Assembly: GCF_014654675.1 (NCBI RefSeq)
Contig: NZ_BNBC01000018.1
Location: 41,341-105,340 of the forward strand
Reading direction: 5' to 3'
Origin: Streptomyces spiralis
GTDB taxonomy: Bacteria; Actinomycetota; Actinomycetes; Streptomycetales; Streptomycetaceae
Length of the DNA stretch: 64,000 bases
The position numbers were made by a program, and so were the translations under genes. Positions 8,257 through 16,989 of the stretch are shown one piece after another (the first letter of the stretch is position 1; each line of letters opens with the position of its first letter). The notes below the pieces were generated by a model. That model was given only the letters and a program-made list of their open reading frames with translations, did not search any database and was not told the origin of the DNA.

Positions 8257-9072
8257 ATGTGCGGACGGTATGCGGCAAGTCGCGGAGCCGAGGATCTCGC
8301 AGGAATCTTCGAGATCGAGAAGTGGGAGCCGGAAGAGACCCTTGAGCCCGACTACAACGTGGCTCCGACCAAGGAGGTCCATGTCGTCCTGGACCGTCCC
8401 TTGAAGGACGCCGAGGACAAGCGTCCGGTTCGGCAGCTGCGGAAGCTGAAGTGGGGCCTGGTGCCCTCCTGGGCGAAGTCCCCCGAGGGCGGCGCGCGGA
8501 TGATCAACGCACGGGCGGAGACCGTGCACGAGAAGCCGTCGTACCGGCGCGCCTTCGCCGTCCGCCGCTGCATCGTGCCCGCCGACGGCTACTACGAGTG
8601 GGTCACCGGCACCGAGGAGCGGGATCTGGAGGTCGAGGGGAAGCGGAAGCGGCCGCGCAAGCAGCCGTACTTCGTGACCCCGGCGGACGGGTCGGTGTTC
8701 GCGATGGCGGGGCTGTACGAGTTCTGGCGGGACCGCACGCTGCCCGACGACCATCCGCTGGCCTGGTGGGCGACCTGCTCGGTGATCACCACGGAGGCGG
8801 AGCGCACCCCGCTGGCGGTGGCCCCGGCCGAGGGCCCGCGCTCGCTGGCCGACATCCACCCCCGGATGCCGCTCCTGCTCACGCCCGACCGCTGGGACGC
8901 CTGGCTGGACCCGGCCCGCACGGACGTGGACGACCTGCGCGCCCTCCTCGCCCCGCCGCCCGCCGGACTGATGCGCGCGTACCCCGTGTCCACCGCCGTG
9001 AGCAACGTCCGCAACAACGGGCCGGAGCTGCTCAAGGAGCTGCCGGCATCCGAAGAGGGCACACTCTTCTGA
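8257..9072 (+). CDS. SRAP-domain DNA-protein crosslink protein (YedK/HMCES)
   Basis: The protein starts MCGRYA, so Cys2 becomes the N-terminal nucleophile after Met removal. The SRAP family uses this residue to form a protective thiazolidine crosslink with abasic sites in single-stranded DNA. The conserved Asn (MINARAET), Glu (DGYYEW) and His (HPRMP) are visible. It has 271 residues. The ATG at 8257 is fixed by the required N-terminal Cys; upstream frame is spurious and there is no strong ribosome site, so it may be leaderless. It is followed after 1 bp by a hydrolase gene. Confidence 0.93.
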   Translation: MCGRYAASRGAEDLAGIFEIEKWEPEETLEPDYNVAPTKEVHVVLDRPLKDAEDKRPVRQLRKLKWGLVPSWAKSPEGGARMINARAETVHEKPSYRRAFAVRRCIVPADGYYEWVTGTEERDLEVEGKRKRPRKQPYFVTPADGSVFAMAGLYEFWRDRTLPDDHPLAWWATCSVITTEAERTPLAVAPAEGPRSLADIHPRMPLLLTPDRWDAWLDPARTDVDDLRALLAPPPAGLMRAYPVSTAVSNVRNNGPELLKELPASEEGTLF

Positions 9073-9073
9073 C

Positions 9074-9721
9074 ATGACTACGCAGACGGTCGGCACCCCG
9101 GAGACGGTCGCCACGGACGCGGGTGATGCCCGCGTCACCTGGCACAGGGCGAGGAAACCCACCATGGTCCTCGCCGTCGGCCATGGCGCCGGGGGCGGCA
9201 TCGAGGCGCGGGATCTGCGGGCCCTCGCAGAGGTGCTGCCCGCGCGCGGGGTGAGCGTGGCCCTGGTCGAGCAGCCCTGGCGGGTCGCCGGGAAGAAGGT
9301 CGCGCCCGCGCCGAAGACCCTGGACGTGGGCTGGCGGGGCGTCTGGCCCGCGCTCGCCGCCGAGGGGCTGCCCGTCGTCTCCGGCGGGCGCAGCGCCGGG
9401 GCGCGGGTCGCCTGCCGAACCGCCGTCGAGCTGGGCGCGCACGCCGTGCTCGCGCTGAGCTTCCCGCTGCACCCGCCGGGCAGGCCGGAGAAGTCGCGCG
9501 CCGGCGAGCTGCTCGGTGCCGGGGTGCCGACGCTGGTCGTGCAGGGCGGGAACGACCCGTTCGGGAAGCCGGAGGAGTTCCCCGAGGGGGCGTATCGGTT
9601 GGTCGAGGTGCCGTACGGAGATCATGGCTTCGCTGTGCCGAAACGCGCGGAGATCACTCAGGAGCGGGCGCTGGAGCTCGTCACCGGCGGTGTCGTGGAG
9701 TGGATCGCGTCACTCGGGTGA
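9074..9721 (+). CDS. Small alpha/beta-hydrolase (KANL3/Tex30-like)
   Basis: The 215-residue protein has an oxyanion-type GHGAGGG near residue 36, a nucleophile-like SGGRSAGAR near 112, and late Asp (VQGGNDPFG) and His (YGDHGF) residues of a catalytic triad. This is the pattern of the KANL3/Tex30 family of alpha/beta-hydrolases, substrate unknown. It starts 1 bp after the SRAP stop codon, so the two are probably cotranscribed. The sigR promoter begins within a few bases of its end. Confidence 0.8.
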   Translation: MTTQTVGTPETVATDAGDARVTWHRARKPTMVLAVGHGAGGGIEARDLRALAEVLPARGVSVALVEQPWRVAGKKVAPAPKTLDVGWRGVWPALAAEGLPVVSGGRSAGARVACRTAVELGAHAVLALSFPLHPPGRPEKSRAGELLGAGVPTLVVQGGNDPFGKPEEFPEGAYRLVEVPYGDHGFAVPKRAEITQERALELVTGGVVEWIASLG

Positions 9722-9726
9722 TCCCT

Positions 9727-9753
9727 GGGAATGCCGGGTGACGGACCGCTGTT
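9727..9753 (+). promoter_or_regulatory. SigR-dependent promoter of sigR (p2)
   Basis: GGGAAT (9727-9732) and GTT (9751-9753) are separated by exactly 18 bp, the published SigR consensus (GGAAT-N18/19-GTT). It drives the positive feedback loop of sigR and gives the transcript from which the longer SigR' form is translated. Confidence 0.85.
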
Positions 9754-9812
9754 GACGGCGACAGAAGTGCTGATGCCTCGGCACCGACGCCCCAGGAGAG
9801 GAAGTCCGCCGC

Positions 9813-9974
9813 ATGGGTTCGACCATTTGCCCGAGCCGCAGCCGCGCTGACCTGGACTGGTCCGTGCTGCGCGCGGCCAAGACCGCTCCTATTCGAGCGG
9901 CGGGAGGCACGGGTCGTCGTCTATCCTCCGAATCGAGTGGGACCGGTTTCGGTCCTGCGCCATCGTTTGAGGAG
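9813..9974 (+). other. sigR: N-terminal extension of the unstable SigR' isoform
   Basis: An ATG at 9813 is in frame with sigR and adds 54 residues before the GTG at 9975. In Streptomyces coelicolor an oxidation-induced, rapidly degraded isoform with about 55 extra residues is made from the p2 transcript. The extension here has the same length and lies downstream of the SigR promoter, so the mechanism appears conserved. Confidence 0.7.
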
Positions 9975-10670
9975 GTGGGTCCGGTTCCCGGTACCGACGC
10001 AGGGAACGACAACGGCCAGGCGGAGCTGCCCGAGAGCCAGGGCACGGGCGTGGACGCGTCCGCGGAGTCGACCGCCGAGCGCAGCGCGCGCTTCGAGCGG
10101 GACGCGCTGGAATTCCTCGACCAGATGTACTCGGCCGCCCTGCGCATGACGCGCAACCCGGCGGATGCCGAGGACCTGGTGCAGGAGACCTACGCCAAGG
10201 CGTACGCGTCCTTCCACCAGTTCCGTGAGGGCACCAACCTCAAGGCCTGGCTGTACCGGATCCTGACCAACACCTTCATCAACTCCTACCGCAAGAAGCA
10301 GCGTGAGCCCCAGCGCTCCGCCGCGGAGGAGATCGAGGACTGGCAGCTCGCCCGCGCCGAGTCGCACATGTCGACGGGTCTGCGCTCCGCGGAGTCGCAG
10401 GCGCTCGACCACCTGCCCGACTCGGACGTGAAGGAAGCGCTCCAGGCCATCCCCGAGGAGTTCCGCATCGCCGTGTATCTCGCGGACGTAGAGGGCTTTG
10501 CGTACAAGGAGATCGCGGACATCATGGGGACACCCATCGGTACGGTGATGTCCCGGCTGCACCGGGGCCGCCGTCAACTGCGCGGCATGCTCGAGGACTA
10601 CGCCCGCGATCGCGGACTGGTCCCGGCCGGTGCCGGAGAGTCGAACGAAGCGAAAGGCTCGGGCTCATGA
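9975..10670 (+). CDS. sigR: Thiol-stress ECF sigma factor SigR
   Basis: The 231-residue group 4 sigma factor has region 2 at about 38-105 ([17 protein letters not shown], then [19 protein letters not shown]) and region 4 near the C-terminus ([26 protein letters not shown] begins it). SigR directs the disulfide-stress regulon (thioredoxins, mycothiol genes, proteases). The GTG at 9975 is chosen as the main start from knowledge of the family; GAGGAG abuts it. The stop overlaps the rsrA start by 4 bp (ATGA), implying coupled translation with its anti-sigma factor. An in-frame ATG at 9813 gives the longer isoform. Confidence 0.93.
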
Positions 10671-10978
10671 GCTGCGGAGAGCCGCACGAGACGGACTGCA
10701 GTGAGGTACTCGACCATCTGTACGAGTTCCTCGACAGTGAGATGCCGGACGTCGATCGCACCAAGTTCGAGCACCACTTCGAGGAGTGCTCGCCGTGCCT
10801 GGAGAAGTACGGCCTTGAGCAGGCCGTGAAGAAGCTGGTCAAGCGGTGCTGCGGGCATGACGACGTACCCGCCGACCTGCGCGCCAAGGTCATGGGGCGG
10901 CTCGAGCTGATCCGCTCCGGTCAGACGGTCTCCGAGCGCGATGTGACCGAGGAGCCGGTCACCTCCCAGGAGTCCTGA
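10667..10978 (+). CDS. rsrA: Zinc-binding anti-sigma factor RsrA
   Basis: The 103-residue ZAS-family protein has its zinc/redox ligands at the expected positions: C11, H37, C41 and C44, forming Hx3Cx2C with an upstream Cys. C3 and the C61-C62 pair are also present. Reduced RsrA holds SigR inactive; disulfide formation between C11 and the HxxxCxxC cysteines expels zinc and frees SigR. Its start overlaps the sigR stop, giving near-stoichiometric synthesis. All key residues are intact. Confidence 0.96.
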
Positions 10979-11134
10979 CCACCCCACGTGCGACGCAGGC
11001 CCGCCCCATGCCGCGCAGGTCCCTCGTCACCCATACGTGCTAATCCGCGGGTTATCGGCCCACGGACGTCCCGCTGCGCCCCCTAGTCTCCCAGCCGTGG
11101 GCAGGCAGGACCGGCGCGACGGGGGAGGGACGGC

Positions 11135-12529
11135 ATGGAGGCGGTTCCATCCCGGGCACGTGCGTACGTCGTCTGCGTCGCCCTCGGTGCCCTGGCCTGT
11201 CTGCTGCCGGTGCTGGCGCCGGTCACGGTGCCGCCGCTGGTGCCGGTGCCGGTGACACACGCGTCCTGGTGGGCCGTCTGCCTGCTGGCCGCCGTGTACA
11301 CCGGCTGCAAGCAACTGGCCCGGCGGAGCTTCGCCGGGCCCTTCTACCCCGTGCTGCTGGCCGCGGCCTTCCTGCTGCCGCCGTCCGTCGCCGCGCTCGT
11401 CCCGCTGCCCGGCGCCCTGCTGGCCGCGGCCGGGCGGCGGCCCGAGGCGCTGCGCCGGATCTGGCGGGCGGCCCAGCTCGCGCTCGCCGTGTGGGTGGCG
11501 GCCGGGGTGCACGGGGAACTGGGCGGCCCGGCCGCCGTCGCCGACCCCGACCTCCCCTACGCCCTCGTCCCGGCCGGTGCCGCGGTGGTGGCGTTCTGCG
11601 GGGTGCTGACCGCGCTGGACGGCGGGGTCCGGGTGCTGGCGGCGGCGTCGCCCGCCCGGCCGGGCCGGCGCGGGCTGTTCGCCCGCTCCCTGGCGCCGAC
11701 CGCGGTCCACGGCCTCGCCGGCCTGATGATGGCCGTGCTCTGGCGCAGCCCGTACGGGCCGGTGGCGGCCCTCCTGGTGCTGCTGCCGATGTGCGTGTCC
11801 TGGTGGGCGTACGCGCAGTACCACCGGGAACGGGCCGCCCACCAGGCGACGATCCGGGCGCTGGTGCAGGCGGTCGACATCAAGGACGGCTACACGCGCG
11901 GACACAGCGAGCGGGTCGGACAGGCCTCCATGATGATCGCCCGCGAACTCGGCATGGACGACGAACGCGTCGAGGTGCTGCGCTTCGCCGGCATCCTGCA
12001 CGACGTGGGCAAGCTGGGCGTGCCCACCCGGCTGCTGCGCAAGGACGGCCCGCTGACCCCCGAGGAGCGGCGGGTGATCGAACTGCACCCCGAGTACGGG
12101 CACGAGATGGTGCGCGGGATCTCCTTCCTCGGTGAGGCACGCTCGGCGATCCTGCACCACCACGAACGCCTGGACGGCAGTGGATATCCCTACGGGCTGC
12201 GGGGCGGCCAGATCCCGGAGTGCGCACGTGTGGTGGCCGTCGCCGACGCGTTCGACGCGATGACGTCCACCCGCTCCTACCGCAGGGCCCGGCCGGTGGG
12301 CACGGCGGTGCGGGAACTGGAGCGCTGCGCGGGCACCCAGTTCGACCCGCGCATGGTCACGGCCCTGGTGCGGGCCCTGGACCGGCACGGCTGGCACCCG
12401 GCGGTCACGGCGGAGGACGGCACCCCGCCGCCCCCACCCGGGAACGGCGCACCGCGCGTCCCGGCCAAGCACCGCGCCCCCCGTGCCCCGGCCGGGTCGG
12501 CCGGCGGGCGCGAGGAGGCGCACGGGTGA
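11135..12529 (+). CDS. Membrane HD-GYP-type protein, putative cyclic-di-GMP phosphodiesterase
   Basis: The 464-residue protein has an N-terminal hydrophobic region of six or more helices (about 10-235) followed by an HD-GYP-type domain (about 245-420). Landmarks include HDVGKLGVP and HHERLDGSGYPYGL, which carry the HD metal ligands and a GYP motif. These are the features of cyclic-di-GMP hydrolases, a signal that controls Streptomyces development. A Pro/Ala-rich tail follows. The next HD gene overlaps its stop by 4 bp, so the two form a translationally coupled pair. Confidence 0.88.
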   Translation: MEAVPSRARAYVVCVALGALACLLPVLAPVTVPPLVPVPVTHASWWAVCLLAAVYTGCKQLARRSFAGPFYPVLLAAAFLLPPSVAALVPLPGALLAAAGRRPEALRRIWRAAQLALAVWVAAGVHGELGGPAAVADPDLPYALVPAGAAVVAFCGVLTALDGGVRVLAAASPARPGRRGLFARSLAPTAVHGLAGLMMAVLWRSPYGPVAALLVLLPMCVSWWAYAQYHRERAAHQATIRALVQAVDIKDGYTRGHSERVGQASMMIARELGMDDERVEVLRFAGILHDVGKLGVPTRLLRKDGPLTPEERRVIELHPEYGHEMVRGISFLGEARSAILHHHERLDGSGYPYGLRGGQIPECARVVAVADAFDAMTSTRSYRRARPVGTAVRELERCAGTQFDPRMVTALVRALDRHGWHPAVTAEDGTPPPPPGNGAPRVPAKHRAPRAPAGSAGGREEAHG

Positions 12530-13764
12530 GGTGGCCGTGGCCGTTGGTGCTGATCCGCGGGTCCGCCCTCGCCGTCGGCCTGCTGTCGCTCACCGTCACG
12601 ATGTGGACCGGACTGGAGGAGCGCGGGGCGGCGCTCGCGTTCGGCATGCTCGTGCTGGTGGGGGAGCTGGCCCGGTGGTCGGGCGGCCAGGCCCGGGAGG
12701 CCGCGCCGCTGGGGGCCGCGGGAGCGCTGTCGTACGCCCTTTTGGGGCAGGACGCCGGACGGCCGAGCCACCACGGCGCACTCCAGGCCGTCGCCGTGGT
12801 GCTCGCCGCCTGTCTGCTGGGCAGCGTGCCGCACATCGCGCTCGGGCGGGGCGCGACCCTCGACCACCTGGCCCGACGGATCCTCACCGTCTTCTTCGCC
12901 GCCGTCTGCTTCCAACCGCTGTACGGCAAAGGTGTCTTCCGGGGGTGGGGTGGCCCGGCGTACGCCCTGCTGCTGCTCGCGCTCCTGGTGCTCACCGCCC
13001 TGTGCGGGGCCGTGCTCGCCGCCGTGCCCGCCCACTGCCGCACCCGGTGGCCGTTCGGCCCGCTGCTGCGGGAGGAGCTGCGGGGCCTGCTCGGGATCGG
13101 GTCGGCGGTGTGCGCGACGGGCGCGGTGATGGCCCTCGCGGTCGCCGTCGTCGGGCTGTGGGCGCTGCCCGTCTTCTCGCTGCCGCTGCTGCTCACCCAG
13201 CTGTCCTTCCGCCGGTACGCGGCCGTGCGGGACACCTACCGGCAGACCATCGCCTCGCTGGCCCGGGCCACCGAGGTGGCCGGGTACACCCCGGCCGGGC
13301 ACGCCCGCCGGGTCGCCGCGCTCAGCCGGGCCGTGGGACGGGACCTGGGGCTGACGGAACCGGAGCTCACCGTCCTGGAGCACGCCGCGCTCATGCACGA
13401 CATCGGGCAGCTCAGCCTGGTGGACCCGGTGCCCGCGGGGGCGACGGCCGGCCTGCCCGTCGCGGAGCAGCGGCGCATCGCGCTGCTCGGCGGGGCCGTG
13501 GTCCGCCAGACCGGGGTCTCCCGGGAGGTCGCGGTGGTGGTGGAGCGGCAGGCCGACCCCTGCCGGGAGCAGCCGCTGCCCGCCCGGATCGTGCGGGCCG
13601 TGAACGCCTACGACGAGAAGGCGCGCGACGCCGGACCCGGCGGGCCGCTCAGGGCACTGGAGGAGCTGCGGCTGGCCACGGCCGGCGACTACGCGCCCGA
13701 GGTGGTCGAATCGCTGGCCCGGGTGCTGTCACGGGACTGTCTGACGCTGCCCGCCACGGGGTAA
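12526..13764 (+). CDS. Membrane protein with degenerate HD domain
   Basis: The GTG at 12526 overlaps the previous stop (GTGA) and lies 7 nt after GAGGAGG, giving 412 residues. About six hydrophobic segments fill residues 5-230, then comes an HD-like domain: GHARRVAALSRAVGRDLG and HAALMHDIGQLSL keep a His and the HD pair. The second half of the HD-GYP signature (HHE...GYP) is missing, replaced by an unrelated VVVERQADPC stretch. It looks like a paralog of the upstream gene that has lost part of the catalytic site and may regulate or dimerise with it. Confidence 0.8.
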   Translation: MRWPWPLVLIRGSALAVGLLSLTVTMWTGLEERGAALAFGMLVLVGELARWSGGQAREAAPLGAAGALSYALLGQDAGRPSHHGALQAVAVVLAACLLGSVPHIALGRGATLDHLARRILTVFFAAVCFQPLYGKGVFRGWGGPAYALLLLALLVLTALCGAVLAAVPAHCRTRWPFGPLLREELRGLLGIGSAVCATGAVMALAVAVVGLWALPVFSLPLLLTQLSFRRYAAVRDTYRQTIASLARATEVAGYTPAGHARRVAALSRAVGRDLGLTEPELTVLEHAALMHDIGQLSLVDPVPAGATAGLPVAEQRRIALLGGAVVRQTGVSREVAVVVERQADPCREQPLPARIVRAVNAYDEKARDAGPGGPLRALEELRLATAGDYAPEVVESLARVLSRDCLTLPATG

Positions 13765-13869
13765 CCCATGGGTAATGAGCGCCCTTCAAGCCGTACGTGG
13801 TTGGATGCGAAGGAAAGGGAAACCGGGGGCAGAAGCCAGCCCACACAACGGAACTGGCAGGCGGGAATC

Positions 13870-14850
13870 GTGAGGATCTTCGGCAAGGGACGGCACCGAC
13901 CCTCCGCCTCCTGGCGGCAGGCCACCGACCGCGCGTTCACCCTGATCGGCGACGGCCGGTACGAGGACGCGGGCGCGCTGCTGACGCGCGCCGCCGATCT
14001 GGAGCCCTGGCTGTCGGAGTCCTGGTTCAACCTGGCCCTGCTGCACAAGTTCCGGCACGACTGGGAGCAGGCCCGGACGGCCGGACTGCGGGCCGTGGCC
14101 CTGCTGGAGAAGGAGTCCGGCGCGCCGGACTGGTGGAACGTCGGGATCGCCGCCACCGCCCTGCAGGACTGGCCGCTGGCCCGGCGCGCCTGGCAGGCCT
14201 ACGGCCTGAAGGTGCCCGGGGGCGCGACGGCCGCCGGGGAACCGGTGGGCATGGAGCTGGGCAGCGCGGCCGTGCGGCTGTCGCCGGAGGGCGAGGCCGA
14301 GGTGGTCTGGGGCCGCCGCCTGGACCCGGCCAGGATCGAGGTGCTGTCCATTCCGCTGCCCTCCTCCGGGCGGCGCTGGGGCGAGGTCGTGCTGCACGAC
14401 GGCGTGCCGCACGGCGAGCGGACCACCGCGGCCGGGCACAGCTACCCCGTCTTCGACGAGATCGAGCTGTGGGCGCCCTCGCCCGTGCCCACCTGGGTGG
14501 TCCTGCTGGAGGCCGCGACCGAGGCCGACCGGGACGCCCTGGAGCAGCTCGCCGCCGACGCCGGGTTCGCCGCCGAGGACTGGTCCTCGTCCGTGCGGCT
14601 GCTGTGCCGGACGTGCTCGGAGTCGCGGATGCCGTCCGACGAGGGCGACGGCGTGCACCTGGACCCGCACGACCACAGCGAGCCGGGGCACCCCGGGCCG
14701 CTGGGCCACCGCACCGACGGACAGCTGTGGGTGCCCGAGCGGGAGTGCGGAGTGGCCGCGCCGGCGTCCCTCGTCCGGGGGCTGCTGGACGGGTGGGTCG
14801 CGGACAGCCCGGACTCCCGGGACTGGCGGGATCTGGAAGAGGTCTGCTGA
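13870..14850 (+). CDS. TPR-repeat protein of unknown function
   Basis: The 326-residue protein has TPR-like helices at about 15-110 (FTLIGDGRYEDAGALLTRAA, then WFNLALLHKF). A second domain of mixed strands follows, with possible metal ligands: an RLLCRTCSESR Cys pair near 245 and a His/Asp-rich HLDPHDHSEPGHPG stretch near 262. A final CGVAAPASLVRGLLDGW segment ends it. The GTG at 13870 is chosen because conserved-looking sequence begins at VRIFGKGRHRP; the frame is open to 13768. It lies between the HD pair and def. No specific function can be assigned. Confidence 0.72.
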   Translation: MRIFGKGRHRPSASWRQATDRAFTLIGDGRYEDAGALLTRAADLEPWLSESWFNLALLHKFRHDWEQARTAGLRAVALLEKESGAPDWWNVGIAATALQDWPLARRAWQAYGLKVPGGATAAGEPVGMELGSAAVRLSPEGEAEVVWGRRLDPARIEVLSIPLPSSGRRWGEVVLHDGVPHGERTTAAGHSYPVFDEIELWAPSPVPTWVVLLEAATEADRDALEQLAADAGFAAEDWSSSVRLLCRTCSESRMPSDEGDGVHLDPHDHSEPGHPGPLGHRTDGQLWVPERECGVAAPASLVRGLLDGWVADSPDSRDWRDLEEVC

Positions 14851-14954
14851 CCCCCTGCCGCCCCCCGGTGCCCGACGGCGACCCGTGTGTCCCCCGGCCC
14901 CCTTAGGCTGTACTCGCAGAATCTCTCAGGCTTGCAGGAAGGCGTACGTCGGTC

Positions 14955-15605
14955 ATGGCGCAGCAGGACACCGATCAGCAGCACGCGGGCGTGCTCCCCG
15001 TCGACGACGAGGGCTATGTCGTCGACACCGGGGACTGCGAGGAGCGCGAGACGGCGTGGCGCGAGCGCGGTACCTCGCGGCCGATCACGGTCGTCGGCAA
15101 CCCCGTGCTGCACAAGGAGTGCAAGGACGTCACCGAGTTCGGCGACGAGCTCCAGCAGCTGATCGCGGACATGTTCGCCAGCCAGCGCACCGCCGAGGGC
15201 GTGGGCCTGGCCGCCAACCAGATCGGTGTCGACCTGAAGGTCTTCGTCTACGACTGCGGGGACGACGAGGGCGTGCGTCACGTCGGCGTGGTCTGCAACC
15301 CCAAGCTGGTCGAACTGCCGGCCGACCGCCGCCGCCTGGACGACAGCAACGAGGGCTGCCTGTCCGTGCCCACCGCCTACGCGCCGCTGGCCCGCCCCGA
15401 CTACGCCGAGGTCACCGGCCAGGACGAGCGGGGCAACCCGATCAAGGTGCGCGGCACCGGCTACTTCGCGCGCTGTTTGCAGCACGAGACCGACCACCTC
15501 TACGGCTACCTCTACATCGACCGGCTCTCCAAGCGGGAGCGCAAGGACGCCCTGCGGCAGATGGCCGAGAACGAGCCGCGCTACCCCGTGGTCGCCAACG
15601 ACTGA
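14955..15605 (+). CDS. def: Peptide deformylase
   Basis: The 216-residue metalloenzyme removes the formyl group from nascent proteins. All three motifs are present: GVGLAANQIG (about 78-87), EGCLS (about 133-137) and QHETDHL (about 176-182), which supply the Cys and two His metal ligands and the catalytic Glu. There is an N-terminal extension of about 40 residues before the conserved core, as in other actinobacterial forms. A strong hairpin follows at 15653-15691. Confidence 0.95.
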   Translation: MAQQDTDQQHAGVLPVDDEGYVVDTGDCEERETAWRERGTSRPITVVGNPVLHKECKDVTEFGDELQQLIADMFASQRTAEGVGLAANQIGVDLKVFVYDCGDDEGVRHVGVVCNPKLVELPADRRRLDDSNEGCLSVPTAYAPLARPDYAEVTGQDERGNPIKVRGTGYFARCLQHETDHLYGYLYIDRLSKRERKDALRQMAENEPRYPVVAND

Positions 15606-15652
15606 GGGTCCTCCTCCCGTTGGGGCGCGGTGCCCCGTGTGCAGGTGCCCGT

Positions 15653-15691
15653 GTACGGCGCCCGACCGGAACGACCGGTCGGGCGCCGTAC
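15653..15691. terminator. Strong terminator after def
   Basis: A perfect 17-bp stem (15653-15669 with 15675-15691) closes an AACGA loop about 50 bp beyond the def stop. It isolates the albaflavenone operon from upstream transcription. The 210 bp beyond it, up to 15903, hold an AT-richer patch near 15731-15760 that probably contains the operon promoter; no clear consensus could be picked. Confidence 0.88.
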
Positions 15692-15903
15692 TTGTGTGCG
15701 TCGGCATTCGACCGCTCGGTGAACCTGTCGAGCCAAAATCAGTCACACAAGGGGATATTCTCGGCATCCAGGGTAGTGAGTGGAGCAAATCCGTTCCCAG
15801 ATCGGTCAGTTGTGGTGCTGAATGGGAGTGCGGGGATACGCGACGGCGTGCGCCGGGCACAGCGGAAGGGGCGGGCGCCACTGGCGGCTGAGAGGGGTTG
15901 TTC

Positions 15904-16989
15904 GTGCCAGCTTTCCCACACAGCACCACATCGACAGCGACTGCGGTCGCAGTGCCACCATCGCTCGCTCTCCCGGTGATCGAGGCCGCGTTCCCCAGGC
16001 AACTCCACGCCTATTGGCCCAAACTCCAGGAGAAGACCCGCTGGTGGCTGCAGGAAAAACGGCTCATGCCGGCGGACAAGATCGATGAATATGCCGACGG
16101 CCTGTGCTACACCGACCTGATGGCGGGCTACTACCTCGGTGCCCCGGACGACGTGCTCCAGGCCATAGCGGACTACAGCGCCTGGTTCTTCGTCTGGGAC
16201 GACCGGCACGACCGCGACATCGTGCACGGCCGGCCGGTCGCCTGGCGGCGGCTGCGGCGCGCACTGCACACGGCCCTCGACGCACCCCGGGAACACCTGC
16301 ACCACCAGGACACCCTGGTCGCGGGGTTCGCGGACAGCGTGCTGCGGCTGTACTCGTTCCTGCCGGCGACGTGGAACGCGCGCTTCGCCCGGCACTTCCA
16401 CACGGTGATCGAGGCGTACGACCGGGAGTTCCACAACCGCACCGAGGGCATCGTGCCCACCGTCGAGGAGTACCTCGCCCTGCGCCGGCTCACCTTCGCG
16501 CACTGGATCTGGACCGACCTGCTGGAGCCGAGCGCGGGTCTGGAACTCCCCGACGCCGTACGGAAACACCCCGCCTATCGGCGTCCGGCGCTGCTCAGCC
16601 AGGAATTCGCCGCCTGGTACAACGATCTGTGCTCACTGCCCAAGGAAATCGCGGGTGACGAGGTGCACAACCTCGGGATAAGTCTTGTCAAACACGACGG
16701 ACTGAGTCTCGAGGAAGCGATCGCGGAAATTCGCAGGCGCGTCGAGGAATGCATATCCGAATTTCTTGTCGCAGAGCAGGAGGCTTTGCGTTTCGCCGAC
16801 GGCCTCGCGGACGGCACGGTGCGGGGAAAGGAACTGAGTGCCGCCGTACGGGCCTGCATCGGAAATATGCGCAACTGGTTCAGTTCCGTCTACTGGTTCC
16901 ACCACGAGTCCGGCCGCTACATGGTCGACAGCTGGGACGACCGGTCGACGCCCCCGTACGTCAACAACGAAGCGGCAGGTGAGAAATGA
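15904..16989 (+). CDS. cyc1: Epi-isozizaene synthase (sesquiterpene cyclase)
   Basis: The 361-residue class I terpene synthase cyclises farnesyl diphosphate to epi-isozizaene, precursor of the antibiotic albaflavenone. The aspartate-rich motif is D99-D-R-H-D103 and the NSE triad lies in YNDLCSLPKEIAGDE (near 239-253), together binding three magnesium ions. Length and motif positions equal those of the characterised S. coelicolor enzyme. The GTG at 15904 with AGAGGGG upstream is the matching start. Its last codon overlaps the P450 start, so the two are translationally coupled. Confidence 0.96.
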   Translation: MPAFPHSTTSTATAVAVPPSLALPVIEAAFPRQLHAYWPKLQEKTRWWLQEKRLMPADKIDEYADGLCYTDLMAGYYLGAPDDVLQAIADYSAWFFVWDDRHDRDIVHGRPVAWRRLRRALHTALDAPREHLHHQDTLVAGFADSVLRLYSFLPATWNARFARHFHTVIEAYDREFHNRTEGIVPTVEEYLALRRLTFAHWIWTDLLEPSAGLELPDAVRKHPAYRRPALLSQEFAAWYNDLCSLPKEIAGDEVHNLGISLVKHDGLSLEEAIAEIRRRVEECISEFLVAEQEALRFADGLADGTVRGKELSAAVRACIGNMRNWFSSVYWFHHESGRYMVDSWDDRSTPPYVNNEAAGEK

